Assembly (NCBI GenBank): GCA_964446835.1
Contig: CAYUQT010000016.1
Span: forward strand, 1 to 64,000
DNA from: CAYUQT01 sp964446835
GTDB taxonomy: Bacteria > Planctomycetota > Phycisphaerae > UBA1845 > JAFGLZ01
Direction of reading: 5' to 3'
Length of the DNA stretch: 64,000 nucleotides
A model generated the notes under the pieces. The model was not told the origin of the DNA, searched no databases, and saw nothing but the letters and a program-made list of their open reading frames with translations. Shown here piece after piece: positions 48,071 through 58,370 of the stretch. Position 1 is the stretch's first letter. Each line of letters opens with the position of its first letter. The position numbers and the translations under genes are program-made.

Positions 48071-49040
48071 GCATGGACCTCCTGGGATTCCCTTCCCGTG
48101 CCAACCCCCGATCTCCGGTCGTGCCCGCGCCTGGGCCTGTCGTCCTGTGATTGTGGTTCCCGCAACGCAGGTCGCTTGGATGAACAGTCTGGGCACCCAG
48201 CAACGAACAAAGCCTTAGGAGGCACATGCTCGAACCGCTTCGTAGGAGCACTCGCCCCCAAAGCTACGCCCTGACCTTTATAGAGCCCTGAACGACAATA
48301 GTTGATGGATGATTCCCCTACCCTAAGTCTATTGTGAGACCAGTATTCCTCCAAGTCAAATGTTTTCTGGGATGCCCACCAAGAATTGAAGGATATTCCC
48401 GTTGGCTGGCATATTGACCTCTGAGATAGTGTGTAGACGGGTGAGCATACTATAATGGAACAATTAGGTATAAGGTATACACATATAATGGCTCGTACGG
48501 TCGTTACATTCGTTCCAGTCGCTCGTACGTATGCTGTTGGGCGTGATGATAGTTCCGGTTCTAAATATGGGATACTGCCCCTGGAATGTCATTCGTCCCA
48601 AGGCTGAGGACGCCGTGGCCGTTCTGCCAGGCAAGCACCTTGTGATTGCAGGCTCTTGGTTGATGTTGTAGGAGCTGACTCCTTTCAGCTCGTCGATCCA
48701 GTCGGCAATGCCCACCGTCGGCGGAAGAGCCCCGTGAACGGATCGGAATCGTGCGGTGACGTCCTGGCCTCCGTGGTGCAACGACGGTGCCTGTTTACCG
48801 GAACGTGGTTGTTGGATCATGGGGTCTTGGATCAACAGGGGGAGCGTCTCGCCTCGGATGTCCGCGCGGGGGACCTCGCTCGGCTCAGAGGAGCGCGGCC
48901 CGCGGTGTACGATTCTCCCCAGACGATCCGCCTTGGCGGACGCTCGCGCCAGAACTTGCAACTTATTAGCCACCGGCTATCCTTAAACGTTTCGCCGGGC
49001 GTTGTGGGAATGCCCGGCCGATTCCGACGGGTGAACGAGT
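48071..49040. other. Long intergenic region before pheS
   Basis: About 970 bp with no convincing intact gene. It holds AT-rich DNA with possible -10 boxes (TATAAT near 48451 and 48484) and, on the minus strand, a short stretch resembling a Y1 transposase. A 7-bp hairpin GAGCTGA/TCAGCTC lies near 48670. No known RNA gene pattern was recognised. Confidence 0.5.
48656..48736 (-). pseudogene. Remnant of an IS200/REP-associated Y1 transposase
   Basis: The minus-strand frame encodes VHGALPPTVGIADWIDELKG followed by VSSYNINQE, matching the Y1 transposase pattern (VH-x-L-x-x-PPT ... A-x-L-x-x-x-LKG-x-SS). The upstream HUH motif and the downstream W-Q-x-GYG-F-S-V part with the catalytic Tyr are not readable, so this is a decayed fragment. 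Confidence 0.5.
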
Positions 49041-50111
49041 ATGAATGAGTTACAGGATCGACTGTCCAAGATCGAAGCCGAGGCGGCCCAGGCCGCCGGG
49101 GCTGCCGAAACCCTGGACGCCTTGCGCCAGATCGAGTCCCGATTTCTCGGCAAGAAGGGCAGCATCACCGAGGTCGTCCGCTCGGTCGGAAAGCTGCCGC
49201 CCGACGAACGGGCTGAGGTCGGGCGCCTGGCCAACGAGGCCAAGCAGCGGCTGACCGACCTCTTCGAGTCGGCCCGGGCCGCCGTGGCTCAGCGGGCCGC
49301 CGAGGCCGAGCGACGCCAGGCCGCTTCCTACGACCCGACGCTGCCGGCCCCGCTTCGCCCCCGCGGCGGCGTCCATCCGATCACGGCCGTGCAGTGGGAG
49401 ATCGAAGACGCCTTCGTGCGAATGGGCTTCGTCGTCGAAACCGGTCCCGAGGCCGACAGCGAATACTTCAACTTCGAGGCCCTGAACATCCCGTCATGGC
49501 ACCCGGCACGCGATGCCCAGGACACCTTCTGGCTGAACAACGGCCTGCTCCTTCGCACGCACACCTCGGCCGTACAGGTTCGGGCCATGCGAAAGTACGG
49601 GCCCCCGCTGCGGGTCGTCGTACCCGGACGCGTGTTCCGAAATGAGGCCATCGATCCCTCACACGAGAACACCTTCCACCAGTTCGAAGGCTTCCTGGTC
49701 GACCGCCACATCTCGGTGGCCAGCCTGAAGGCCTTCCTCCAGCTCACCCTGCAGGAGGTGTTCAAGCGGCAGATTCGCATCCGCCTCCGCCCCGGCTACT
49801 TCCCCTTCGTCGAGCCGGGTCTGGAATGCGATGTCAACTGCCTGATCTGCGGCGGGCAGGGCTGTCCCACCTGCAAGCACGAGGGTTGGGTCGAGATGGT
49901 CGGCAGCGGCATGATCCACCCGAATGTCCTGCGAGCCGGCGGCATCGATCCGCACGAGTACACCGGTTTCGCCTTCGGCTTCGGTCTGACGCGGCTGGCC
50001 ATGATGAAGTACGGCATCAGCGACATCCGCGTCATGAACAGCGGAGACCTTCGTGGATTGGTATCGCCCGATCGCCTGGTGGGTCCGGCGCTCAACCGGG
50101 ATGCGTCGTAA
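49041..50111 (+). CDS. pheS: Phenylalanine--tRNA ligase alpha subunit
   Basis: The 356-residue protein has the N-terminal coiled coil (QDRLSKIEAEAAQ, FLGKKGSITEVVRS), class II motif 1 (HPITAVQWEIEDAFVRMGF), motif 2 (VVVPGRVFRNEAIDPSHENTFHQFEG) and motif 3 (GFAFGFGLTRLAMMKYGI). Between motifs 2 and 3 lies CDVNCLICGGQGCPTCKHEGW, a CxxC zinc-knuckle insertion known in some bacterial PheS. It charges tRNA-Phe together with PheT, encoded 56 bp downstream. Confidence 0.97.
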   Translation: MNELQDRLSKIEAEAAQAAGAAETLDALRQIESRFLGKKGSITEVVRSVGKLPPDERAEVGRLANEAKQRLTDLFESARAAVAQRAAEAERRQAASYDPTLPAPLRPRGGVHPITAVQWEIEDAFVRMGFVVETGPEADSEYFNFEALNIPSWHPARDAQDTFWLNNGLLLRTHTSAVQVRAMRKYGPPLRVVVPGRVFRNEAIDPSHENTFHQFEGFLVDRHISVASLKAFLQLTLQEVFKRQIRIRLRPGYFPFVEPGLECDVNCLICGGQGCPTCKHEGWVEMVGSGMIHPNVLRAGGIDPHEYTGFAFGFGLTRLAMMKYGISDIRVMNSGDLRGLVSPDRLVGPALNRDAS

Positions 50112-50167
50112 CGTGATCGCCGACGATCGAACGGCATGTTCTCAAGAAGATAACCTGTGAGTCGCCC

Positions 50168-52579
50168 ATGCTCATCTCACTGAATTGGCTAAGAGATTAC
50201 GTCAACATTCCGTCGGGCCTCTCGGCGCACGATCTGGCCGAGAAGCTCACGACGATCACCGCGAACGTCGAGGGCGTTCAGCAGGTCGTCGTACAGGCCG
50301 AGGGGCTCATTGCCGCCAAGGTCGTCCGAATCGATACCGTCGACGCGGCTCGCCACCTGTTCTGCGCCGTGCTCGATGTCGGCACCGGCCAGGTCGAAAC
50401 CGTCACCCACGCCCCCAACCTCCAGGTCGGCAGCGTCGCCGTTTACGCCCCCGTAGGCTCGACGGTCGGCAAGATCGGCAAGATCGGCCAGACCCAGGTC
50501 AGCGGCCGCACCTCCGTCGGCATGATCCTGCCGGGCGAGGCGATCGGCATCATGCAGACCACGCAGCAGGCCGTCCTGCTCCCGCCGTCCACCGCGCCGG
50601 GCAGCCGCATCGACATGAAGGAACTGAACGACTCGGTCATCGACATCGAAAACAAGTCGATCACCAACCGCCCCGACCTCTGGGGCCACTACGGAATCGC
50701 CCGCGAAGTGGCTGCCATTCTGGAAGTCCCGCTGAGCCCGTACGACGGCTTCATGGTCTCGCCCGAGAAGCTGGCCGGCAACGGCCTGCCCGAGATCCCC
50801 ATCGTGATCGACGATCCCAAGCTGTGTCCCAGGTATTCCGGGCTGATGATGGCGGGGCTCAAGGCGCAGCCCGCCCCGCTGTGGATGCAGGCCCGACTGT
50901 CGCACGTCGGCCAGCGGCCCATCGACTTCCTCGTCGACCTCACCAACTACATCATGTTCGACGTGGGCCAGCCGACCCACGCCTTCGACGGCCAGAAGGT
51001 CCGCAAGATCGAGGTGGCCACCTCCAAGGCCGGCGAGAAGTTCACAACCCTCGACGGCTTCAGCAGACAACTGCCGCAGGGCACGGTCATGATCCAGTCC
51101 GAGCGGAAGAACGTCGCCCTGGCGGGCATCATGGGTGGGGCCGACAGCGAGGTGACCGCCGCGACGACGACCCTGTTGCTCGAAGCGGCCAATTTCGAAC
51201 CCGCCACCATCCGCCGGACCGCCTCCGCCATGGGCCATCGAACCGAGGCCAGTGCCCGTTTTGAGAAGGCCCTCGACCCGGCGTTCACGCTTCTGGCCAT
51301 CGGGCGGTTCGTCAGACTGGCCGAACAGGAACTGCCCGAGTTCAAAGTCCTCTCGCGGCTGAGTGATTGCTATCCGAAGCCCAGTCCGCCGATTTCCGTC
51401 ACCGTCGATCTGGCGTTCGCCAGTCGTTTCATCGGCAGCGAGGTCTCGTCCGAGCGGGCCGACAAGCTCCTGAGTGCGATCGGGTTCCGGTGCGAGCCGA
51501 ACGGCCCCGGCAAGCTGCGGGTCCATGTGCCTTCGTACCGGGCGACGCGAGACGTCACCATGGAGGCCGACGTCATCGAGGAACTCGCTCGCTTCGTCGG
51601 CTATAACAACATTCCCCCCGCACTGCCCGATGTCACCATGCGGAGCTTCGCGCCTGTGTCGGAACTGCGCATCGAGCGGCGGACCATCGAGCTGCTCTGC
51701 GGCGGGCTCGGCTTCAACGAGATCCACAGCTATGTCTGGTACGACCCGCAGTGGATCGAGCGGCTCGGGTTCGATGCCGGGCCGTGCGTTGAGATCGCGG
51801 GCTTCTCGTCGGGCGGTCGGCGGCTTCGGCAGACGCTGATGCCCGAACTGCTGGCCGCCGCCGACCTGAACCGCCATGCCTATCAGCGATTCAGCCTGGT
51901 GAGCATCGGCAGCGTCTTCTTCCCCGAGAAGGCCGGCGACTGGCCCATGAAGGAGAATCGCCGGCTGGGTATGGCCATGGTGAGTCGCGGAAACGAGGAC
52001 GCACTACTGACCGAGCAGAAGGCCGTCATCGAAAGCTGGGCACGCGAGGTGCTCGCCCGCTCCGCCGCGTTCAAGGCCTACGATGCATCGCGCCCGCTTC
52101 GCCCGTGGGATCACGTTCTCAAAACCGCCGATATCGAGGTGGCCGGCCGAACGATCGGACGGCTGACCCTCGTTCCGCTGGAATGCCGGCTTCGCATCGA
52201 CGAGCATCTCCGCCGCTGGTCGATCGTCCTGACCGAGATCGATCTGGACGCGGCCGTTGTGATCGGTTACGCCGAGGACTCGCTCCAGGCCGTACCGACC
52301 CATCCGCAGGTCGAGCTGGATTTCAGTGTTGTGATCGATGCCACGCGACGCTACGCCGCAATCACCCAGGAGATCGGGCGTTTCGATCACCCGCTCTTGC
52401 GGCGAATGACGTTCCTGGACTGTTACGAGGGGTCGAACCTGCCGGCGGGCCATCGCAGCCTGACGTTCCGGGCCCTCGTCGGCTTGCCCGACCGCACCCT
52501 GACCGAAGAGGATCTGCAAGGCTTCCGCACGGCCTTCATGGCCTATCTCGAACAGCACGGTATGGCCCTGCGCAAGTAA
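50168..52579 (+). CDS. pheT: Phenylalanine--tRNA ligase beta subunit
   Basis: The 803-residue protein begins MLISLNWLRDYVNIPSG and contains the EMAP/OB-like tRNA-binding domain (HLFCAVLDVGTGQVETVTHAPNLQVG), the B3/B4 editing domain (TNRPDLWGHYGIARE, YSGLMMAGL, VDLTNYIMFDVGQPTHAFD), B5 (RATRDVTMEADVIEELARFVGYNNIP) and a C-terminal FDX-ACB domain (HPQVELDFSVVIDATRRYAAITQEI). Forms the alpha2-beta2 enzyme with PheS. Confidence 0.97.
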   Translation: MLISLNWLRDYVNIPSGLSAHDLAEKLTTITANVEGVQQVVVQAEGLIAAKVVRIDTVDAARHLFCAVLDVGTGQVETVTHAPNLQVGSVAVYAPVGSTVGKIGKIGQTQVSGRTSVGMILPGEAIGIMQTTQQAVLLPPSTAPGSRIDMKELNDSVIDIENKSITNRPDLWGHYGIAREVAAILEVPLSPYDGFMVSPEKLAGNGLPEIPIVIDDPKLCPRYSGLMMAGLKAQPAPLWMQARLSHVGQRPIDFLVDLTNYIMFDVGQPTHAFDGQKVRKIEVATSKAGEKFTTLDGFSRQLPQGTVMIQSERKNVALAGIMGGADSEVTAATTTLLLEAANFEPATIRRTASAMGHRTEASARFEKALDPAFTLLAIGRFVRLAEQELPEFKVLSRLSDCYPKPSPPISVTVDLAFASRFIGSEVSSERADKLLSAIGFRCEPNGPGKLRVHVPSYRATRDVTMEADVIEELARFVGYNNIPPALPDVTMRSFAPVSELRIERRTIELLCGGLGFNEIHSYVWYDPQWIERLGFDAGPCVEIAGFSSGGRRLRQTLMPELLAAADLNRHAYQRFSLVSIGSVFFPEKAGDWPMKENRRLGMAMVSRGNEDALLTEQKAVIESWAREVLARSAAFKAYDASRPLRPWDHVLKTADIEVAGRTIGRLTLVPLECRLRIDEHLRRWSIVLTEIDLDAAVVIGYAEDSLQAVPTHPQVELDFSVVIDATRRYAAITQEIGRFDHPLLRRMTFLDCYEGSNLPAGHRSLTFRALVGLPDRTLTEEDLQGFRTAFMAYLEQHGMALRK

Positions 52580-52834
52580 CCGGCAGGCCTATTGCCGCAG
52601 CGAGAGGCGTTCACAGCATCGCTTCCCGAAGTGTCTTCCGATGCCGGTCATCGAGGCGCCCGCGCCGACGTGCCGGGACGATCGGATCCGCCCTCTCGTT
52701 CCCCCACGCCGTCGCTATACTCGCATACAAGAATCAATGTGGCCTCTCGGTCCGTGACACCCTTCTCGAGAGTGCCCTGTTGTCCCCTGAAGCCTGGAAT
52801 GCGTCGTCCTGCGAATCCGCCCGGGCGAGCATCT

Positions 52835-55800
52835 TCACGTCGCGATTGAACAGGACGATTCGGCCTGTGGTTTGCCGGGAACATGCGCCAGGATGGTTCG
52901 GATAAGGCACGCACGTTCGATGGGCTTGGTAGCGAAGTCATCACATCCGGCCTCAAGGCACTTCTTGCGTTCGGTGGCCATCGCGTGTGCCGTCAGAGCG
53001 ATGATGGGCCGCGTGTAACCCCGTGCACGCAGAATCCCTGTGGCCTCATAGCCGTCCACCTCTGGCATCTGCATATCCATCAGGATCACGTCGAAAGGAG
53101 CCTTTTCCGCAGCCGCAGCCAGCGCCTTGCTCACCGCGACCCGCCCGTTCTCCGCCAACTCAACGGTTGCCCCCGCCTTCTTCAGCACGTGCGCGATCAA
53201 CCGCTGATTGTCCGGTCCATCCTCGGCCAGCAGGATACGCACATCGCGCAGAGTTGAGGCCCCGGACGAGGGGAGCGGCGTCTTGTCGCATCGGGATGCG
53301 GAGGTGGAGTCTCGGGGATCCCAGCTTTCCGTCTTCCCAATTCCGTCCAGCGGGCCCGTCGCCACCGTGACTCGGAATCGTGTGCCCAGTCCAGGCTTGC
53401 TGTCGGCCAGTATCAGATCTCCTCCCAGCAGATGGGCCAGCCTCTTGCTGATCACCAGGCCGAGCCCAGTCCCGCCGAATTGCCGGGCCGTCGAAACGTC
53501 CGCCTGGCTGAACGGCTTGAATATGCGTGCGGCTTGTTCATCCGTCATGCCGATGCCGGTATCGATCACATCGAACTGCATGTACGGTTCGCCATCACCC
53601 TCGACGAGTCTCGTGACGAGCCTGACACCTCCGGACTCCGTGAACTTCACAGCATTGCCGATGAGGTTGATGAGGATCTGACGCAACCTCATGGGATCCG
53701 TCCGGAAGGATCTCGGAATAGGTCCGATCGACTCGATGTCGAATTCAAGCCCCTTGCTCTTGGCCCGCACCGATGCGATGGACGCCACCTCGGCCAGAAT
53801 GTCGTACGTCGAACAGGCGAGCAACTCGACGCTCATCTGTCCGGCCTCGATCTTGGAGAGGTCGAGAATGTCGTTGATCAGGCCCAGCAAATGATGGCCG
53901 CTTCGCCGAATGATACTGATGGCACTCTTCAACTCTCCGTTTCCGTAGTCGCACGTCCCCGGGCAACACTCTGAAATGACATCGGAATACCCCAGAACGG
54001 CCGTCATCGGCGTGCGGATTTCGTGGCTCATGTTGGCCAGGAAATCACTCTTGAGGCGGCTCGCCTCCTCCGCGGCCGTCTTGGCAGCGGCCAACTGCAC
54101 CTCAACCTCCTTCATCTTCTCGATGTCAACGAAGGATTCAACCAGTGTGTCACGTCCCCCGATTCTTGCCGGCAGGACGGTCTTGAGAACCGGGATCTTC
54201 TCTCCGCCCACGGTCAGCAGGGTACGTTCGGAGGCATCCACGCTTTGCCCCAGATCGGTTACCGGACATCGTCCCCGTTCGGCGGGGCAGATCAACTCGT
54301 GACATTCCACCCCGATCAGGTCGCTCTGCCGGCAACCTGTCATTACAGCGGCCTTGGGGTTCGCGTCGATGATCCGATGGTTCTGCGCATCAACGAGGAC
54401 GATGCCGACTTGCAGCGAGTGCAGGATCTTCCGGAACCGCTCCTCGCTTTCACGCAGTTCTTCCTCCGCGCGTTTCCGATGCGTGATGTCGGAGTGCGTG
54501 CCCGTCATGCGCAACGGTGTGCCGTCGTCGGCCCAATCCACGACCTTTCCACGGTCGTGCACCCAGATCCACGAGCCGTCCTTATGCTTCATGCGACACT
54601 CGCAGTCGTAGTGATCGATCTCGCCCGCGAAGTGCCTCCGAATCAACTCTTCAGACACCTTTGCATCGTCGGGATGCACCAGGTTCAACCATGTCTGGAT
54701 GCTCACGGGTTGGAGTTCGTCCAGCGTGTATCCTACGATGTCCGCCCAGCGTTCGTTGAACGTGGTCTCACCCGTCTGCACCATCCATTCCCAGGTGCCG
54801 ACACGTGTCCCCTCAATGATGTCGGCAAGCCGCTGGCGCTCGCATCGGAGCGTCTCCTCGGTTTGCTTGCGCTCCGTGATGTCTCTCGCTGAAGCGTAGA
54901 GGTACAGATGCCCGTCCAGGTTCACGCCCCTTGCACTGATTTCTACGTCCCGGATTCGACCATCTTTGGAGCGATGTCGTGTCTCGAACACCTCGGGACT
55001 GCGGATCAACTGGCGTATCTTTGCGCGCAACTCATCGGAGGACCACTGGATTTCCCAATCGGCTACGTTCATCCGCAGCAGATCTTCTTTCTTATATCCC
55101 AGCATTCGACAGAAGGCGTCGCTGGCCTCCACGACGTTACCGTCCTCATCCAGCACATGAATCCCATCGGAGCCCGTCTGTAGGAGAACCTGATTGCGCA
55201 TGGCCTGGATGGAGGCGGCGTGCTCCGCCTGCTTGCGGTCGGTGATGTCTCGCATGGAGGCAAATAGCTGCACTCCGCCGTCCAGGGGCAGAGCGGTCAG
55301 TACAACCTCCGCCCAGAAATCCGTCCCACCGACCCTGCGATGAACCCATTCGAATCTTGCCCCCCCGGCGGTAAGGGCATCTTCGATCTTCTCCAAAGCG
55401 CTTTCCTTCGAAGTGACCCCATTCGGCTGCAATTCCGGCGAGAACTCGTCAGGCGATCGACCGATGATCTGCTCTCGGTCTGCTTGAAACAGGGACAAGA
55501 GAGCCTTGTTACAGTCCCGAACTACGCCGTCCGCGATGAGGAAGTAGGCGTCCTTCGAATCCTCGAACAAGGTGTGAAACTTGGATTCGCTTTGCAGAAG
55601 CTCGGCGGTACGATCCTTCACCTGCTGTTCGAGCAGGGTTCGGTGTTGACTGAAGAGACCAACGGAGCTGGCCAGAACGATCGTCAGGAACACCCCGACG
55701 GCAAGTGTCAGCCAGAATGCCCGCTCCGGGTGTGCTGCCAGAAAGGCCTGCCCGGGTCGGACGACAATCACATAGGCCTTGCCCAGGATCAGCAGGGGTG

Positions 55801-57988
55801 CTTGTAAGCTCAAACTCGCTTGACCACCATGAGACGCTATACCTGCGACGGCAGCCGGTGCATCACCCTCCGGTGATCGCGCCAGGAGAAACGGAGGCTG
55901 GTTGCTTCTCAACTGATACCACTCCACGATGGTCGTGGATTGGCCGGGCAGGGGCTTTCCCAGGCAGTGGCTGAGCAGAGACTGCGTGCGCAGCGCGGCC
56001 ACCGCGAAGCCGCGCAGATGCGATGGATCTTCCTGATCAAGAACCGGATGGTACGCAAAGATACTCTTCTGATGTGCGGCGTCTTGGATCAGAACGGCAG
56101 GTTCAGTACCGGTCGGCAATCCTGTCCGGATCACCTCCTCCAGTGCCGCACGACGAATCGCATCTGATCCGAGATCGTAGCCGAAAGCCCCTTCGTTTCC
56201 AGTCACGGGTTCCATGAGACGGACGGGATAATACACGTTGCGTCGGTCGGCTCTCACCTGCCGGCCCTGTGCATCCTTCTCCCATATCTGGAAGTGCGCC
56301 AAGCCCTCCTGCCGAGCCGCCTCCTCAAACAAAGTCCTGTCCGGTGCCTTCACCACCGGAACCCATGCCCACGCTTCAACTGTGCCGGATTCACGCAGTC
56401 CCTTCGCATACTGGTTGAAGGTACGCTGATCCAGCGTGCGATGGCTCTCGAAGAATCGGCCCAGGTTGCCGAGCAGGTCATCGCGGATATCACATATGCT
56501 TGTCACCACCATACTGGACGGCCTGTCGGCCAGGTGCGAGAAGATCAACTGTCGCGATCGAGTCTCCTGATCATGAGCAAAGTGGGCCGCCATGAGAGAG
56601 ATTGTCAGACCGGTCGACCCGACGATGAGGGTTTCGGCATGGCGGAGAATGCCCTGTTGGTGCATCGGAAGCAGGCCCCGCCAGTACACCAGTGCCCTCG
56701 CGCCTACGAACACGACTGCAAGTGCCAGGGTGAACAGTATGCCGTTCAATCGCTCGCGGGCGACGATGGCCTGCCAGGTCCGAGCTTCGATATCAATACC
56801 GATGACCAGGATCACTTCATTCGAACGCGGTGCCAGGATAGGCGCAAAGGCGCTCACGAATGTGCCGTATTCATCGCTGTAAGGGCCCACCGTCTGCGGC
56901 GTGCAGGACCTGAAGGCCTCTCGAAGCGCTTCGGGCGGGCGCTGATAGACCGTTCCGGGCGGTGACGCCATGGGGTCGCTTTCCAACAGACTTTCAGGCC
57001 CAAATACGATCTGGCCGTTGCGAATCGCCTGGCTGTAGATGCTGCGATGGCCCGCAGTTCTTGCGTACAGCCTCAACTGGTCCTCCAGGCGTCTGAAGTG
57101 CGGGTTGTCCTTGTCTGCTGGGCTGAATGAAAGAGCGCGAATCCGTTCGGTGTTGATCGTTCGAGCAATCGCGGATGCCTGAGACAGCACGTGATTGCGC
57201 TGCTGCGTGTCGGCGATTTTTCCCCGCCATTCTGTGAGCCCAAATCCGCCTATCACCAGGGCTGCAAACGTTGCCGGTACCCACCATTTCAGGACGTAAG
57301 GTCTGCCGGCTTCCTCTTCATGCTTCCGGGATGCGATGGCCCATACGCCGGCCGCAATGACGGCGGCGCACATGGCGCAGAGCAGTTGAACGGGCACTCC
57401 CGTGCGTGCCATGAACGATGAGTCATTCAACACCGACGCGGGGAAGAACGTAGCCTTGGGTACGACCAGCCCTGAGAAGAGACCGTAAACGAAGAACGCC
57501 GCGCCGGCCAGGCTCAGTGGCCTGCGCCGCTCGCGGTCTGCCTGGCGAGCCTCACGAACGAACGCCAAACCTGCCAGCAAACCACCGGGAAGTGCCAGGG
57601 CGTAACGGACCGTGACGTTCAATCCATCGAAACCGGCCGCGCCTCCCAGACCTGCCAGTGCCAGCAGTGGCACGAGCACCCAGGGTTCGGTGGCGCTGTG
57701 TTGCTGCGCTCTGATCACGCACCAGCCACACCAGACCAGCGACACAAAGGCCGCGGCCAGGAACAGCAGGCGCACCCACTTGAATCCAGCCGAATCCCCC
57801 AGGCTGACGGCCAACATCTCCAGCCATACGTTGAGCCCCTGCAATACCCCGAAACAGGCCAGCCATCCCCACGGAAGCCGATCTTTGGGGGCAAGCCTCA
57901 TGCACAAGCATTTCGACGCCAACACGATCATCGCGAGACCGTGAGCGAACAAGAGGTAATCGCATTGAGTCTTTAGTAGGTCAAGCAT
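52835..57988 (-). CDS. Hybrid sensor histidine kinase/response regulator, multi-PAS
   Basis: The likely start is ATG (MLDLLKTQCDYLLF); a TTG 12 codons earlier is possible. The 1717-residue protein has about seven N-terminal membrane helices, an extracytoplasmic segment, a helix, a CHASE domain (AFGYDLGSDAIRRAALEEVIRTGLPTGTEPAVLIQD), another helix, four PAS/PAC units (each ending D-I-T-x-R-K or similar), HisKA with MSHEIRTPMTAVLGYS (phosphorylated His), HATPase with LIGNAVKFTESGG, DTGIGM and FGGTGLGL, and a receiver domain (ILLAEDGPDNQ, ILMDMQMPEVDGY, ALTAHAM, TKPI). It senses an unknown ligand; no output gene is adjacent. Convergent with pheT. Confidence 0.93.
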   Translation of the reverse strand: MLDLLKTQCDYLLFAHGLAMIVLASKCLCMRLAPKDRLPWGWLACFGVLQGLNVWLEMLAVSLGDSAGFKWVRLLFLAAAFVSLVWCGWCVIRAQQHSATEPWVLVPLLALAGLGGAAGFDGLNVTVRYALALPGGLLAGLAFVREARQADRERRRPLSLAGAAFFVYGLFSGLVVPKATFFPASVLNDSSFMARTGVPVQLLCAMCAAVIAAGVWAIASRKHEEEAGRPYVLKWWVPATFAALVIGGFGLTEWRGKIADTQQRNHVLSQASAIARTINTERIRALSFSPADKDNPHFRRLEDQLRLYARTAGHRSIYSQAIRNGQIVFGPESLLESDPMASPPGTVYQRPPEALREAFRSCTPQTVGPYSDEYGTFVSAFAPILAPRSNEVILVIGIDIEARTWQAIVARERLNGILFTLALAVVFVGARALVYWRGLLPMHQQGILRHAETLIVGSTGLTISLMAAHFAHDQETRSRQLIFSHLADRPSSMVVTSICDIRDDLLGNLGRFFESHRTLDQRTFNQYAKGLRESGTVEAWAWVPVVKAPDRTLFEEAARQEGLAHFQIWEKDAQGRQVRADRRNVYYPVRLMEPVTGNEGAFGYDLGSDAIRRAALEEVIRTGLPTGTEPAVLIQDAAHQKSIFAYHPVLDQEDPSHLRGFAVAALRTQSLLSHCLGKPLPGQSTTIVEWYQLRSNQPPFLLARSPEGDAPAAVAGIASHGGQASLSLQAPLLILGKAYVIVVRPGQAFLAAHPERAFWLTLAVGVFLTIVLASSVGLFSQHRTLLEQQVKDRTAELLQSESKFHTLFEDSKDAYFLIADGVVRDCNKALLSLFQADREQIIGRSPDEFSPELQPNGVTSKESALEKIEDALTAGGARFEWVHRRVGGTDFWAEVVLTALPLDGGVQLFASMRDITDRKQAEHAASIQAMRNQVLLQTGSDGIHVLDEDGNVVEASDAFCRMLGYKKEDLLRMNVADWEIQWSSDELRAKIRQLIRSPEVFETRHRSKDGRIRDVEISARGVNLDGHLYLYASARDITERKQTEETLRCERQRLADIIEGTRVGTWEWMVQTGETTFNERWADIVGYTLDELQPVSIQTWLNLVHPDDAKVSEELIRRHFAGEIDHYDCECRMKHKDGSWIWVHDRGKVVDWADDGTPLRMTGTHSDITHRKRAEEELRESEERFRKILHSLQVGIVLVDAQNHRIIDANPKAAVMTGCRQSDLIGVECHELICPAERGRCPVTDLGQSVDASERTLLTVGGEKIPVLKTVLPARIGGRDTLVESFVDIEKMKEVEVQLAAAKTAAEEASRLKSDFLANMSHEIRTPMTAVLGYSDVISECCPGTCDYGNGELKSAISIIRRSGHHLLGLINDILDLSKIEAGQMSVELLACSTYDILAEVASIASVRAKSKGLEFDIESIGPIPRSFRTDPMRLRQILINLIGNAVKFTESGGVRLVTRLVEGDGEPYMQFDVIDTGIGMTDEQAARIFKPFSQADVSTARQFGGTGLGLVISKRLAHLLGGDLILADSKPGLGTRFRVTVATGPLDGIGKTESWDPRDSTSASRCDKTPLPSSGASTLRDVRILLAEDGPDNQRLIAHVLKKAGATVELAENGRVAVSKALAAAAEKAPFDVILMDMQMPEVDGYEATGILRARGYTRPIIALTAHAMATERKKCLEAGCDDFATKPIERACLIRTILAHVPGKPQAESSCSIAT

Positions 57989-58370
57989 TCTAAAGCGATC
58001 TGGTTCAAGGGCTAAGAAGCTCAATGAATACCACTACTTGATTCGATCAGATTGGGCAGCAATGTAAGTTTTATTCGTTTGTCAGAAAGGTGTCAGAAGC
58101 AGACAGGGGGGCTAGTGCAATTGGCGGACAACGCGGTCCACATCTTATAGGACGGGGAAGAACCTCAGACATGAGAAGTCCATCGGGAGGCCCATAACTC
58201 CGTCGGGGACTCCTCGGTGTGGTTTGTATCAACCGACACATCACCCAGACCCCATCGTGAAACCGAAGGTGTCTGATTCCCAGATCATCGGTGGTGATCG
58301 CAACACCGCGGGTGCCCCCACATGCCCTGATCATGTCGGCTTCGGAACGGTCCGGCCCGGTGAATCTGCC
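57989..58370. other. No supported gene
   Basis: About 380 bp between the sensor kinase and the metallophosphoesterase. It presumably contains the kinase promoter. No RNA gene or repeat seen. Confidence 0.5.

Noticed and set aside
48770..48810. Sequence GGTGCCTGTTTACCGGAACG reminiscent of bacterial SRP RNA
   Set aside because: The conserved GGAAGG-AGCAG apical loop is missing; similarity is by chance.
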